Shown here: positions 1 through 6,015 of the stretch, one piece after another | How the letters are laid out: the number at the start of each line of letters is the position of its first letter | How positions within the stretch are numbered: position 1 is the first letter of the stretch | Assembly (NCBI GenBank): GCA_041484845.1 | Contig: JBGPIK010000378.1 | Span: 1-6,708, forward strand | Direction of reading: 5' to 3' | Length of the DNA: 6,708 nucleotides | Source of the DNA: JBGPIK01 sp041484845 | Lineage (GTDB): Bacteria; Desulfobacterota; Binatia; UBA9968 | Notes under the pieces: generated by a model | Databases searched by the model: none | Seen by the model: only the letters and a program-made list of their open reading frames with translations | Told to the model about the DNA's origin: nothing | Position numbers and translations under genes: made by a program

Positions 1-60
1 GATGCGGCGCACCAGCTCATCACCGGCTGCAATGCTGACGCCGGCTTTGGCATAGGTCAT
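1..60 (-). CDS. purM: PurM N-terminus (phosphoribosylformylglycinamidine cyclo-ligase), partial
   Basis: Only the first 20 codons are present; the rest lies beyond the left edge. Read on the minus strand from an ATG ending at 60, the peptide runs MTYAKAGVSIAAG and then DELVRRI. This matches the conserved start of PurM (Y-x-x-AGV-x-I-x-AG-x-x-LV-x-RI), which in this family precedes the ATP-binding AIRS domain. PurM closes the imidazole ring, converting FGAM to AIR in de novo purine synthesis in the cytoplasm. An AAGG Shine-Dalgarno at 67-70 lies 6 nt before the ATG and supports this start. The gene is 85 nt downstream of the ABC ATPase on the same strand, so read-through from that operon is possible; I see no convincing promoter or terminator in between. 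The assignment rests on 20 residues, but the pattern is distinctive. Confidence 0.8.
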   Translation of the reverse strand, partial: MTYAKAGVSIAAGDELVRRI

Positions 61-145
61 TCCTTGCCTTGAGTTCATCACACCGCTGCGGGAATCTTTA
101 CTACGAAGAATTTCTCGCGAACCCTATCATACGTTGTCAGCAAAA

Positions 146-937
146 TCACATCGTCGATCCGACCGCCGCTGTCGTGCCGACGCTAGCGGAGAGAAGAGCG
201 CGAATATTGAGCGTGTACTCGCCGAATTTCGGAGTTGCCATCATCTCCATAGTGCGCGGCCTCGGAAGCTCAATGGCAAGCGTTTGCAAAAGCCTGCCCG
301 GTCGCGCCGACATGACAAACACAACGTCCGACAAAAACACCGCTTCTTGGATACTGTGGGTCACAAAGAGAACGGTCTTTTTGCGCTCTTCCCAAATGCG
401 CAGCAGTTCGATGTCCAGGTCATCCCGTGTCATCGCATCGAGCGCGCCAAACGGCTCGTCCATCAGCAGCAGTTGCGGATCGGTCACCAGCGCGCGGCAA
501 AGCGAAACCCGCTGCTGCATGCCGCCCGAGAGCTCGTGCGGGAGCATCTCTTCAAAACCTTCCAAGCCGACCAGTTTAATCAGCGCGCGCGCTCTTGCCG
601 CGTGGCTCGTCGTGTCGAGCTTGGCAAACTCCACGGGCAATAAAACATTGGCTAAGACCGATCGCCATTTGAGCAAAATCGGCGACTGAAATACCATGCC
701 GACGTTTTCCAGGGGACCGGTGACCGCTTGGCCATTAACGGCGATTTTTCCGGATGTGGCAGGGATCAAGCCGGAGATGATCTTGAGCAACGTGCTCTTG
801 CCGCAGCCGCTGGGTCCGACGATCGAAACGAAGCTGCCGGTTTGAATTTTACATGAGACATAGTCCAAGGCATGAACGGTCTTGGCGCCGCTGGTAAATA
901 GCCTGGAGACTGCTTCGATGCTGATCAGCGGCGGCAC
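146..937 (-). CDS. ABC importer ATPase, nitrate/sulfonate/taurine class (SsuB/TauB/NrtD-like)
   Basis: Cytoplasmic nucleotide-binding subunit that powers the importer encoded just upstream. All ATPase motifs are intact: Walker A GPSGCGKST (residues 41-49), Q-loop Gln84, signature LSGGMQQR (136-143), Walker B LLLMDEP (156-162), D-loop GALD (164-167) and switch His194. The FVTHSIQEAVFLSD stretch (191-204) and the following ARPGR are typical of the SsuB/TauB group. The 263-residue length is normal for the group. The start is GTG at 937-935. A TAA lies directly before it in frame, so it cannot be extended, and AAGGA sits 6 nt upstream. It begins 25 nt after the binding-protein gene and is the last importer gene of the operon. 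Family is certain; the substrate is not readable from this subunit. Confidence 0.95.
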   Translation of the reverse strand: MPPLISIEAVSRLFTSGAKTVHALDYVSCKIQTGSFVSIVGPSGCGKSTLLKIISGLIPATSGKIAVNGQAVTGPLENVGMVFQSPILLKWRSVLANVLLPVEFAKLDTTSHAARARALIKLVGLEGFEEMLPHELSGGMQQRVSLCRALVTDPQLLLMDEPFGALDAMTRDDLDIELLRIWEERKKTVLFVTHSIQEAVFLSDVVFVMSARPGRLLQTLAIELPRPRTMEMMATPKFGEYTLNIRALLSASVGTTAAVGSTM

Positions 938-962
938 TTAGAGTCCTTGTGGGTCGCTTCTT

Positions 963-1967
963 CTAACGCTTGATGAACTGGTTGGTATAAACTTCCTTTG
1001 GCGAAACTTTGCGCCCAACGTCGAAGTATTCATTGGTAACCCGGACGGTCTTATCCATGATGTCCGGTTTTATATAACCCAGGCCGACCTGTACGGATTC
1101 CAGCGGCAAGAAAACTTCCGTCAGCGCATTTTTGAGCTGCAGCGTCGTCAGCGCCGGATCGAGCTCCGGTTTTTGCTTGAGAAGAATCTTGAGCGACTCT
1201 TCCTGGTGATCGCGGGAATAGCGCAGTCCTTCCAACGTGCCTTCGACATAGGCGCGCACGAATTCCGGCCGCTTTTTCACGTCGTCGTCTTTCACGATCA
1301 GACTGGTGCCGTAAATATCCAGGCCGGTATCCTTCATGAACACCCGCGTAAGCTTGACGCCGACTTTCGACGCCGCCAGCTCGGCGACTTCATCGTTGGA
1401 AGCGCGGAACATAATGATGAAATCCGCTTTCTTGGTCGCCAGCGCCGCCGGCTGGATCGGCGCCGCGGTTTCTTGAATTTTAATCGCCTTGTAATTGATC
1501 TTATTGATGCGGCAATAAGCCGGCAGCAAGTACCATTGCGCTTGGCCCGGGCTGATCGCCAGCGACTTCCCCTCGAGATCCTTGATCTTTTTGATCACGC
1601 CCTCGTCGCGCCAGAGAATCGTCGCGCCGACGTAACCGAACTGGGCTGCGGCCTGCACGGGTGTACCGCGGGATTTGGCGACGATCATGGTCGCCATATC
1701 AGCAAAACCGAAATCGGCGCCGCCCGAGCCGATCATCCGCACCGTGTCCGCCGATCCCGTGCTCGCTTGAATCGTCGCCGCCAAGCCACGCTTGGCGTAG
1801 AAGCCTTTTTCCAACGCGACGAACCAGGGCGCGTGCTTGCCGCCGATAATGAAGTCCATGCGAATATTCGCTGGCGTAAGCTCGGCGGCGCGCGCCGGAA
1901 ATCCGAGCGCCCCTACCAAAGACACAACGGCTGCAATACTCCCCATCCATATTCTAAACTGAATCAT
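963..1967 (-). CDS. Periplasmic solute-binding protein, NMT1/THI5-like (SsuA/TauA/ThiY class)
   Basis: Periplasmic receptor that captures the solute and delivers it to the permease. From the ATG at 1967 the protein has 334 residues. It starts with a signal peptide: basic residue R5, hydrophobic core about 8-23, likely cleavage near the ARA-A motif at 27-28. There is no lipobox Cys, so it should be a soluble periplasmic protein. The mature N-terminus carries the NMT1 hallmark GGKHAPWFVALEKGFYAKRG (42-61). Next come a segment rich in Gly, Ala and Asp (GSADTVRMIGSGGADFGFAD) and KDLEGKSLAISPG, all typical of PF09084-type two-lobed binding proteins. A longer TTG start at 1988 is possible, but GGAGGG at 1974-1979, 6 nt from this ATG, fixes the start here. 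Family members bind aliphatic sulfonates, taurine, nitrate, HMP or riboflavin precursors; the substrate is unknown. Confidence 0.93.
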   Translation of the reverse strand: MIQFRIWMGSIAAVVSLVGALGFPARAAELTPANIRMDFIIGGKHAPWFVALEKGFYAKRGLAATIQASTGSADTVRMIGSGGADFGFADMATMIVAKSRGTPVQAAAQFGYVGATILWRDEGVIKKIKDLEGKSLAISPGQAQWYLLPAYCRINKINYKAIKIQETAAPIQPAALATKKADFIIMFRASNDEVAELAASKVGVKLTRVFMKDTGLDIYGTSLIVKDDDVKKRPEFVRAYVEGTLEGLRYSRDHQEESLKILLKQKPELDPALTTLQLKNALTEVFLPLESVQVGLGYIKPDIMDKTVRVTNEYFDVGRKVSPKEVYTNQFIKR

Positions 1968-1973
1968 GATGAG

Positions 1974-1979
1974 CCCTCC
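1974..1979 (-). promoter_or_regulatory. Shine-Dalgarno that sets the binding-protein start
   Basis: GGAGGG on the minus strand, 6 nt upstream of the ATG at 1967. The in-frame TTG at 1988 would put this site inside the coding sequence and would add seven residues ahead of an otherwise well-formed signal peptide. The shorter start is therefore preferred. Confidence 0.8.
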
Positions 1980-1991
1980 ACGGACCAAGAA

Positions 1992-2768
1992 TCAGAATGA
2001 ACCTTCCACCTCACGAACCGCAGCGCTCCACGGCGCCAGCTTTCGCTGTAAGATTTCCGCCAACCAAAAAAGCCCCAGGGACAGCACCGCCAGGATCAAC
2101 AGGATCACCAGCGCAAATGCAGTGTCTAAGCTGTAGTTCGCTTGCAGTACCAGATAGCCTAGCCCTTCGTTGGCGGCGACAAATTCCGCCACGATCGCGC
2201 CCGTGACGGAAAGCACGATGGCCACTTTGATACCGGCGAACAAGTAGGGCAATGAGTTAGGCAGACGGATCTTCTTAAAAATATCAAACTGCGATCCCCG
2301 ATTGATGCGCGCCAACTCCAGCAACTCGGGCTCAACTTCTTTTAGTCCGACGACCGTATTCACCACGATCGGGAAAAAGGCCACGAGAAACGCGATCGCG
2401 ATTTTTGAGAACAATCCGTAGCCAACCCAGATGACCATGAGCGGCGCGAAGGCGCTTTTCGGCATGGCATAAAGAATGACAATTAGAGGATAGATCGTAT
2501 TCTGAAGATGGCGTGAGTAGACAACGGCAATGGCGAACGCAACGCCGAGAACCAGCGAGAGAGCAAACCCGCCGAACGCTTCAATGAAGGTGATGAACGA
2601 GTGGTGGCCTAAAATCGGCAACTTCTTGATAAAAGCGGTCCAAAGATCGCGCGGCGGCGGGAGGATAAAAGACGGCACTTGAATGATTTCGACCAGCAAC
2701 TCCCACAGCAATAGTAGCGCGAGAAAAAATATGATCGGCTCGGCGATGTTCTTCCAGGAGAATTTCAC
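1992..2768 (-). CDS. ABC importer permease, SsuC/TauC-like (BPD_transp_1)
   Basis: Integral inner-membrane subunit forming the translocation path; probably a homodimer paired with the ATPase and binding protein encoded downstream. From the GTG at 2768 it has 258 residues, about the family norm. A first hydrophobic segment (about 10-29) is followed by the conserved VPSFILPPPRDLW (31-43) and further membrane spans at about 62-84, 92-113, 121-141, 180-199 and 216-240. The EAA coupling loop is clear: E-L-A-R-x-x-x-G at about 151-158, then the closing KKIRLP (165-170). It ends 24 nt before the binding-protein ATG. A TTG at 2786 in the same frame is an alternative start. GTG is preferred because GGAG lies 7 nt upstream of it and the TTG falls at or before the predicted transcription start. 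Confidence 0.92.
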   Translation of the reverse strand: MKFSWKNIAEPIIFFLALLLLWELLVEIIQVPSFILPPPRDLWTAFIKKLPILGHHSFITFIEAFGGFALSLVLGVAFAIAVVYSRHLQNTIYPLIVILYAMPKSAFAPLMVIWVGYGLFSKIAIAFLVAFFPIVVNTVVGLKEVEPELLELARINRGSQFDIFKKIRLPNSLPYLFAGIKVAIVLSVTGAIVAEFVAANEGLGYLVLQANYSLDTAFALVILLILAVLSLGLFWLAEILQRKLAPWSAAVREVEGSF

Positions 2769-2775
2769 GGCTTTA

Positions 2776-2779
2776 CTCC
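2776..2779 (-). promoter_or_regulatory. Shine-Dalgarno for the permease GTG start
   Basis: GGAG on the minus strand, 7 nt before the GTG at 2768. No comparable site precedes the alternative TTG at 2786, so this site decides the start. Confidence 0.6.
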
Positions 2780-2786
2780 GCAGCAA

Positions 2787-2815
2787 ACGTTAAAGGAAAG
2801 CCGTGAGGCTGTCAA
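2787..2815 (-). promoter_or_regulatory. Predicted sigma70-type promoter of the ABC importer operon
   Basis: On the minus strand a perfect TTGACA (2815-2810) is followed by exactly 17 nt and then TAACGT (2792-2787). The -10 keeps T1, A2 and T6, the most conserved positions. Transcription would begin near 2779-2781, giving a very short leader of about 12 nt that contains the GGAG ribosome site. The promoter lies wholly in the gap after the DUF482 stop at 2841, consistent with the transport genes being transcribed separately. This is a prediction from hexamers and spacing only. Confidence 0.5.
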
Positions 2816-2840
2816 GGTAAGTCGTTGAATAGGCGGCGCG

Positions 2841-4001
2841 TTACGGCTGGTTTGTTGACCGTTTGATCTGGCTGGCATCGAGCAGGATCTCGCGTTTTTC
2901 GCGCATGAGCTGCCGCTCCTGTTTCAGGTAGCGCGCAACGGCCTGGGCGAATTTCTGATCCACCATGAAGTGCATGCTCGCCGTCGGCTCGGGATCGAGT
3001 CCGCGGAGCTGTTTGAAGCTGCCCCCCGCGCCCGCTTCAAAGCGATTCCACCCGCTCCGTATACAGTGCTCGATGGCCGAGTAGTAACAGACGTTGAAAT
3101 GAAGGAAAGGCCGCTCCTCGAAAGCGCCCCAGTAGCGGCCGTATAAGACGTGGTTGCCGCGCACGTTGAAGGTGCCGGCGATGATTCGGCCATCCCGTTC
3201 CGCGAATATCAGGCACAAATGCTGCGCAAAGCGGTTGAGCACGGCGTCAAAAAACTCCCGGGTCAAATATTGCCGGCCATAGTAGAGGTTATCGACATGG
3301 CCTTTGTAGAGCCGGAACATCGTGTGCACATGGTTCGGCGTCAGTTCGTCCCCTTCGACGGCGCGGATCGAGATTCCCTGCTGGGCCATTTCACGCCGCT
3401 CCCGTTTAATTTTGTTGCGCCGGTCGCTGCGGAAACTCGCGAGATAGTCTTCAAACGCAGCAAAGCCGCAATTTTGCCAATGGAACTGCAGCCCGACCCT
3501 GGGAAGAAATCCGACCTCCTCCAGGGCTTCCTGCTCATCGGCCAGGCAAAAATTGACATGCACCGAGGAAATTTTATTGTCGCCCGCGATTTTGGCAAGC
3601 GCCTGCCCCATAAGCCGAATGAGGCCCTTCCGTTCGGTGCCGGCGCCGGTAAGAAATCGAGCGCCGGTCACCGGCGTAAAAGGCACTCCCACGAGCAGCT
3701 TCGGATAATACTGAATCCCAAGACGATGAGCAGCATCCGCCCATTCATAGTCGAAAACAAACTCGCCCATGCTGTGCAGCTTTAGATACAGCGGGCAAGC
3801 GCCAATGACCTGAGGGCCACGTTCGGCAATTAGATGATAAGGCAGCCAACCGGTTGACTCGCTGACGCAGCCGCTCTGTTCCAGGCTATCGAGCCAATCC
3901 CATTTGAGAAATGGCGATCCATCTCCCACCAACGCGTTCCAATCGCGCCGCCCCACGTCGGCGATTTTACGTACAATCTTGAGCGTGATTTCGTTCGCCA
4001 T
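2841..4001 (-). CDS. DUF482 / FemAB-like protein with GNAT-type fold (COG3146)
   Basis: 386 residues, the usual size for this family (PF04339, related to FemAB peptidoglycan aminoacyltransferases and often called a GNAT-like N-acetyltransferase). Recognisable blocks: FLKWDWLDSLEQSG (31-44) with GWLPYHL (51-57); PLYLKLHSMGEFVFDYEWAD (70-89); YYPKLLVGVPFTPVTGAR (98-115); a basic run around FRSDRRNKIKRERR (about 190-204); and near the C-terminus FEAGAGGSFKQLRG (321-334) followed by an S-x-H-F motif. No signal peptide or membrane segment is seen, so it should be cytoplasmic. The biochemical substrate of the family is not established; a role in transferring acyl or aminoacyl groups is inferred from fold. 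The ATG at 4001 is the first possible start after an in-frame TAA, but there is no good Shine-Dalgarno close to it. It is divergent from the DUF1178 gene. Confidence 0.88.
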   Translation of the reverse strand: MANEITLKIVRKIADVGRRDWNALVGDGSPFLKWDWLDSLEQSGCVSESTGWLPYHLIAERGPQVIGACPLYLKLHSMGEFVFDYEWADAAHRLGIQYYPKLLVGVPFTPVTGARFLTGAGTERKGLIRLMGQALAKIAGDNKISSVHVNFCLADEQEALEEVGFLPRVGLQFHWQNCGFAAFEDYLASFRSDRRNKIKRERREMAQQGISIRAVEGDELTPNHVHTMFRLYKGHVDNLYYGRQYLTREFFDAVLNRFAQHLCLIFAERDGRIIAGTFNVRGNHVLYGRYWGAFEERPFLHFNVCYYSAIEHCIRSGWNRFEAGAGGSFKQLRGLDPEPTASMHFMVDQKFAQAVARYLKQERQLMREKREILLDASQIKRSTNQP

Positions 4002-4126
4002 AGCGGGAATTTTAGCATCTCGCCTGGTACCTGCAAGTTAGAGAAATGGCAAGGACATTATGTTATGCTTCATGGATACGGCCGGCCCGATGCGACGATC
4101 TCCGGGCAATAACTGTTTTGCGACGC

Positions 4127-4155
4127 TTGACAAGCCGCCGGATCGCACTTATTTC
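4127..4155 (+). promoter_or_regulatory. Predicted sigma70-type promoter of the DUF1178 gene
   Basis: A perfect TTGACA (4127-4132), 17-nt spacer and TATTTC (4150-4155), which keeps the first three bases of TATAAT. Transcription would start around 4161-4163, right at the GAGG ribosome site, so the leader would be short. The match is good at -35 and weak at -10. Confidence 0.4.
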
Positions 4156-4176
4156 TCTTTCGAGGTAAAATGAATC

Positions 4177-4620
4177 ATGGTCGTCTATAACCTCATCTGC
4201 AAGAAAGATCACCGCTTCGAAGGGTGGTTTCCCAATTACGAGGAATTCCAGAAACAAGCCGAAAAGAAGCTGATATCCTGCCCGACCTGTGGCACGACCA
4301 AGATCGAGAAGCTGCCCCACGCTTGCGCCGTTCACGTCAAAAAGGAAGAGGCCCCGGCGCCGCAAAAAAAGCCGGAAAACGTCCCGGCGGCGCCTCCATC
4401 ACCTGCCGAGTTTAAGGAAATGCTCCTTAAAGTTCATCATTACGTTAAGCAGAATTTCGAAGATGTCGGTCCGCGTTTCGCCGAAGAGGCGCGTCAAATC
4501 CACCACGGCAAGAGCGAGCAAAGGCCGATTCACGGCACGGCAACAGCAGACGAACGAGAGGCTTTGGTTGACGAAGGCATTCCGCACGTGATTCTTCCAA
4601 AACCGGAACTCGACAGTTGA
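4177..4620 (+). CDS. DUF1178 family protein, probable zinc ribbon
   Basis: 147-residue cytoplasmic protein of the DUF1178 family (PF06676); function unknown. The N-terminus MVVYNLICKKDHRFEGWF has the family form. Cys8 and His12, together with the CPTC pair (Cys35, Cys38), look like a metal site. A charged Pro/Ala/Lys linker occupies about residues 55-78, which is variable in the family. The C-terminal part has the family signature NFEDVGPRFAEEARQIHHG (93-111), then RPIHGTAT (116-123) and EGIP. A GAGG ribosome site at 4162-4165 lies 11 nt upstream, slightly far. A nearer ATG at 4170 is out of frame and stops after six codons. The start at 4177 is chosen because the family begins M-[IV]-V-Y-x-L. 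The palindromic repeat lies downstream. Confidence 0.9.
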   Translation: MVVYNLICKKDHRFEGWFPNYEEFQKQAEKKLISCPTCGTTKIEKLPHACAVHVKKEEAPAPQKKPENVPAAPPSPAEFKEMLLKVHHYVKQNFEDVGPRFAEEARQIHHGKSEQRPIHGTATADEREALVDEGIPHVILPKPELDS

Positions 4621-4712
4621 TTTCCAGTTAAATTTGTCGCCCCAGCGGATGAGCCGCGGGCAAGCGAGTGTCTTGTCTCCGAAGTTCGATAAAAAAGTCG
4701 GAGCGCCTCCCG

Positions 4713-4802
4713 CGTCATTCCCGCGAAAGCGGGAATCCAGAATCCGTTCCAAAACCTGGATTCCGGCTCGCGCTAGCTATCGCCAGCTTGGCCGGAATGA
4801 CG
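4713..4802. repeat. 90-bp palindromic intergenic repeat with two hairpins
   Basis: The ends are perfect 9-bp inverted repeats, CGTCATTCC (4713-4721) and GGAATGACG (4794-4802). Inside, ATTCCCGC (4717-4724) pairs with GCGGGAAT (4729-4736) around a GAAA tetraloop. A second hairpin pairs ATTCCGGC (4760-4767) with GCCGGAAT (4791-4798). The inner arms GGAATCCAG (4732-4740) and CTGGATTCC (4756-4764) can also pair with each other. This layout matches the dispersed CATTCCCGCGAAAGCGGGAA intergenic repeats known from many proteobacterial genomes. Their translations (peptides resembling SFPRKRESR and LDSRFRGND) are often annotated wrongly as small proteins, and both are seen here. The element carries no coding capacity. 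Its mobility or function as a RNA stem-loop is not shown by this sequence. Confidence 0.85.
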
Positions 4803-4817
4803 TTCGAAATCTATAAT
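4788..4817 (+). promoter_or_regulatory. Possible promoter for the OCD-family gene, -35 inside the repeat
   Basis: A perfect TATAAT at 4812-4817 has TTGGCC (4788-4793, 4 of 6 bases of TTGACA) 18 nt upstream. The -35 lies in the right arm of the palindromic repeat and the -10 lies just outside it. Start of transcription would be near 4824, giving a leader of roughly 110 nt before the ATG at 4933. Prediction only. Confidence 0.4.
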
Positions 4818-4932
4818 GGACTTTAGAGGCATTACGTTAACGCCAAGGGGTTTTCCACAGAGTTCCTTCCAACGTCCGCCGATCTACGAAACAGACTCTG
4901 CGGGTACGGCGGTTGAGTAGGAGAGCGCCATC

Positions 4933-6015
4933 ATGCTGTTAATTAACAACCCAACCGTTGCACAGATTCTCGATATGCCCGGCTGCATAAACGCCCTCGA
5001 AACCGGCTATCGAGATCTTATCAATGAGCGGGCCGTTTACCGCGGCCGCTATGATGTCTTTGTACCGAACGATGACCCCAAACGGATGTACCGATGGGGC
5101 ACCATGGAGGGCGCCTCGCGCTCGTTTGAAACTTTTGCCATACGGATGAAATCCGACATGTTGGAGTGGCCGGAGGGCAAGACCGTCGAAAAGTATTGCA
5201 TAGAGCCGGGAACGTTTTGCGGTTTCGTCATGGTCTTCTCGACGCGCAATGGCGAGCCTCTAGCGATTATCAACGATGGCATCATTCAGCACATGCGCGT
5301 CGGCGGCTGCGCCGGGCTGGGCGTGAAGTATCTTGCGCGCGAAGATTCGAGCGTGGTTGGCATTCTTGGCTCCGGCGGCATGGCGCGGACCTATTTGCTC
5401 GCATTCAATGAGGTGAGAAGAATTCAGGAAGTAAGAGTTTACAGCCCGACCAAGAAAAACCGTGATCTCTTTGCCGCGGAAATGGGCGAGAAGCTGCAGC
5501 TTAAGATCGTACCCGTCGAGCGGGTGGAGAACGCGGTGCGCGGCTGCGACATCGTAGCGACCTGTACGGATTCCATTCAGGTTGTCGTTAACGACCCGTC
5601 ATGGATCGAGCCGGGGATGCATCTCACCTGCGTCAAGTCCAATGAATGGAACCCCGATATCGTCAATAAATCCGACGTGATCATCAAGATGGGCCGAGCC
5701 ACGATGGTTCTCGATGTGGGAATGCGCCGCATCGGTGGAGAAGCGGCATTAGTTGCGGGCAACGAAGAAGAGATCAAACGAATTGCGAACCCTAAAGTCG
5801 ACATCTTTTCTGCGGACTTTCCGGTCCTCACGGATGTTATTTCGGGTAAACTCAAAGGAAGGACGGATAAAACCCAGGTGACCTTCTTCGCCAACAGCGG
5901 CACTCAAGGTCTCCAGTTCGCTTCCACCGCCGGCTACGTGGTGCGTGAAGCCAAGCGCAGGGGATTGGGGCAGGAGATCCCGACGGATTGGTTCCTGCAG
6001 GATATTCGAGACTAG
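4933..6015 (+). CDS. Ornithine cyclodeaminase/mu-crystallin family protein, atypical active site
   Basis: 360-residue cytoplasmic NAD(P)-dependent family member (PF02423), near the family's usual length of 310-360. The N-terminal substrate domain has RMKSD with Lys73, which fits the family's substrate-carboxylate Lys. HMRVGGCAGLGVKYLAR with Arg122 corresponds to the R-T-G-A helix motif. The Rossmann dinucleotide site is GILGSGGMA (143-151), followed by VRVYSP (167-172) and GCDIVATCTDS (204-214). At the position where ornithine cyclodeaminase has catalytic Asp (motif H-x-N-A-V-G-x-D), this protein reads HLTCVKSN, placing Asn237 there. It is therefore unlikely to be a true ornithine cyclodeaminase; an imine reductase, an amino-acid dehydrogenase or another reaction is possible. 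AGGAG at 4919-4923, 9 nt from the ATG, supports the start. It precedes a binding-protein gene. Confidence 0.9.
   Translation: MLLINNPTVAQILDMPGCINALETGYRDLINERAVYRGRYDVFVPNDDPKRMYRWGTMEGASRSFETFAIRMKSDMLEWPEGKTVEKYCIEPGTFCGFVMVFSTRNGEPLAIINDGIIQHMRVGGCAGLGVKYLAREDSSVVGILGSGGMARTYLLAFNEVRRIQEVRVYSPTKKNRDLFAAEMGEKLQLKIVPVERVENAVRGCDIVATCTDSIQVVVNDPSWIEPGMHLTCVKSNEWNPDIVNKSDVIIKMGRATMVLDVGMRRIGGEAALVAGNEEEIKRIANPKVDIFSADFPVLTDVISGKLKGRTDKTQVTFFANSGTQGLQFASTAGYVVREAKRRGLGQEIPTDWFLQDIRD

Larger units (their letters stand above)
4621..4932. other. Gene-free gap between the DUF1178 and OCD-family genes
   Basis: 312 nt without a supportable gene. It contains a 6-bp inverted repeat (CTCCGA 4677-4682 with TCGGAG 4698-4703), which has its A/T run in the loop and so is not a normal terminator. 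It also contains the palindromic element at 4713-4802 and a TATAAT at 4812-4817. The roughly 100 nt from 4818 to 4918 is an untranslated leader if that promoter is real. Small open frames here are translations of the repeat. Confidence 0.7.

Noticed and set aside
126..131. TATGAT on the minus strand as a -10 box for purM
   Set aside because: No acceptable -35 hexamer lies 16-18 nt upstream and there is no extended -10, so it was not called as a promoter.
69..689. 206-codon plus-strand open frame, with another at 134-643
   Set aside because: Both are antisense to the ABC ATPase, which has every ATPase motif; the Ser/Arg-rich products look like shadows.
1173..2000. 275-codon plus-strand open frame
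   Set aside because: Lies wholly antisense to the well-supported binding-protein gene. Its Arg/His-rich composition is that of a reverse-strand shadow, and it shows no family motif.
2793..2811. AGCC-TCAC-GGCT hairpin followed by a T-rich run, as a terminator for the DUF482 gene
   Set aside because: The stem is only 4 bp, the following tract is broken by C residues, and it falls inside the predicted promoter spacer.
3150..3785. 211-codon plus-strand open frame
   Set aside because: Antisense to the DUF482 gene, whose family blocks run through the whole interval.
4063..4365. 100-codon minus-strand frame
   Set aside because: Antisense to the start of the DUF1178 gene and its promoter region; no recognisable domain and no good ribosome site was identified.
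4677..4703. CTCCGA/TCGGAG inverted repeat as terminator of the DUF1178 gene
   Set aside because: The stem is 6 bp with a 15-nt loop, and the A/T run is in the loop rather than after the stem.
4634..4816. 60-codon plus-strand frame and a minus-strand frame at 4399-4752
   Set aside because: They translate the palindromic repeat (SFPRKRESR- and LDSRFRGND-like peptides), a known source of false small proteins. The minus frame also overlaps the DUF1178 gene.
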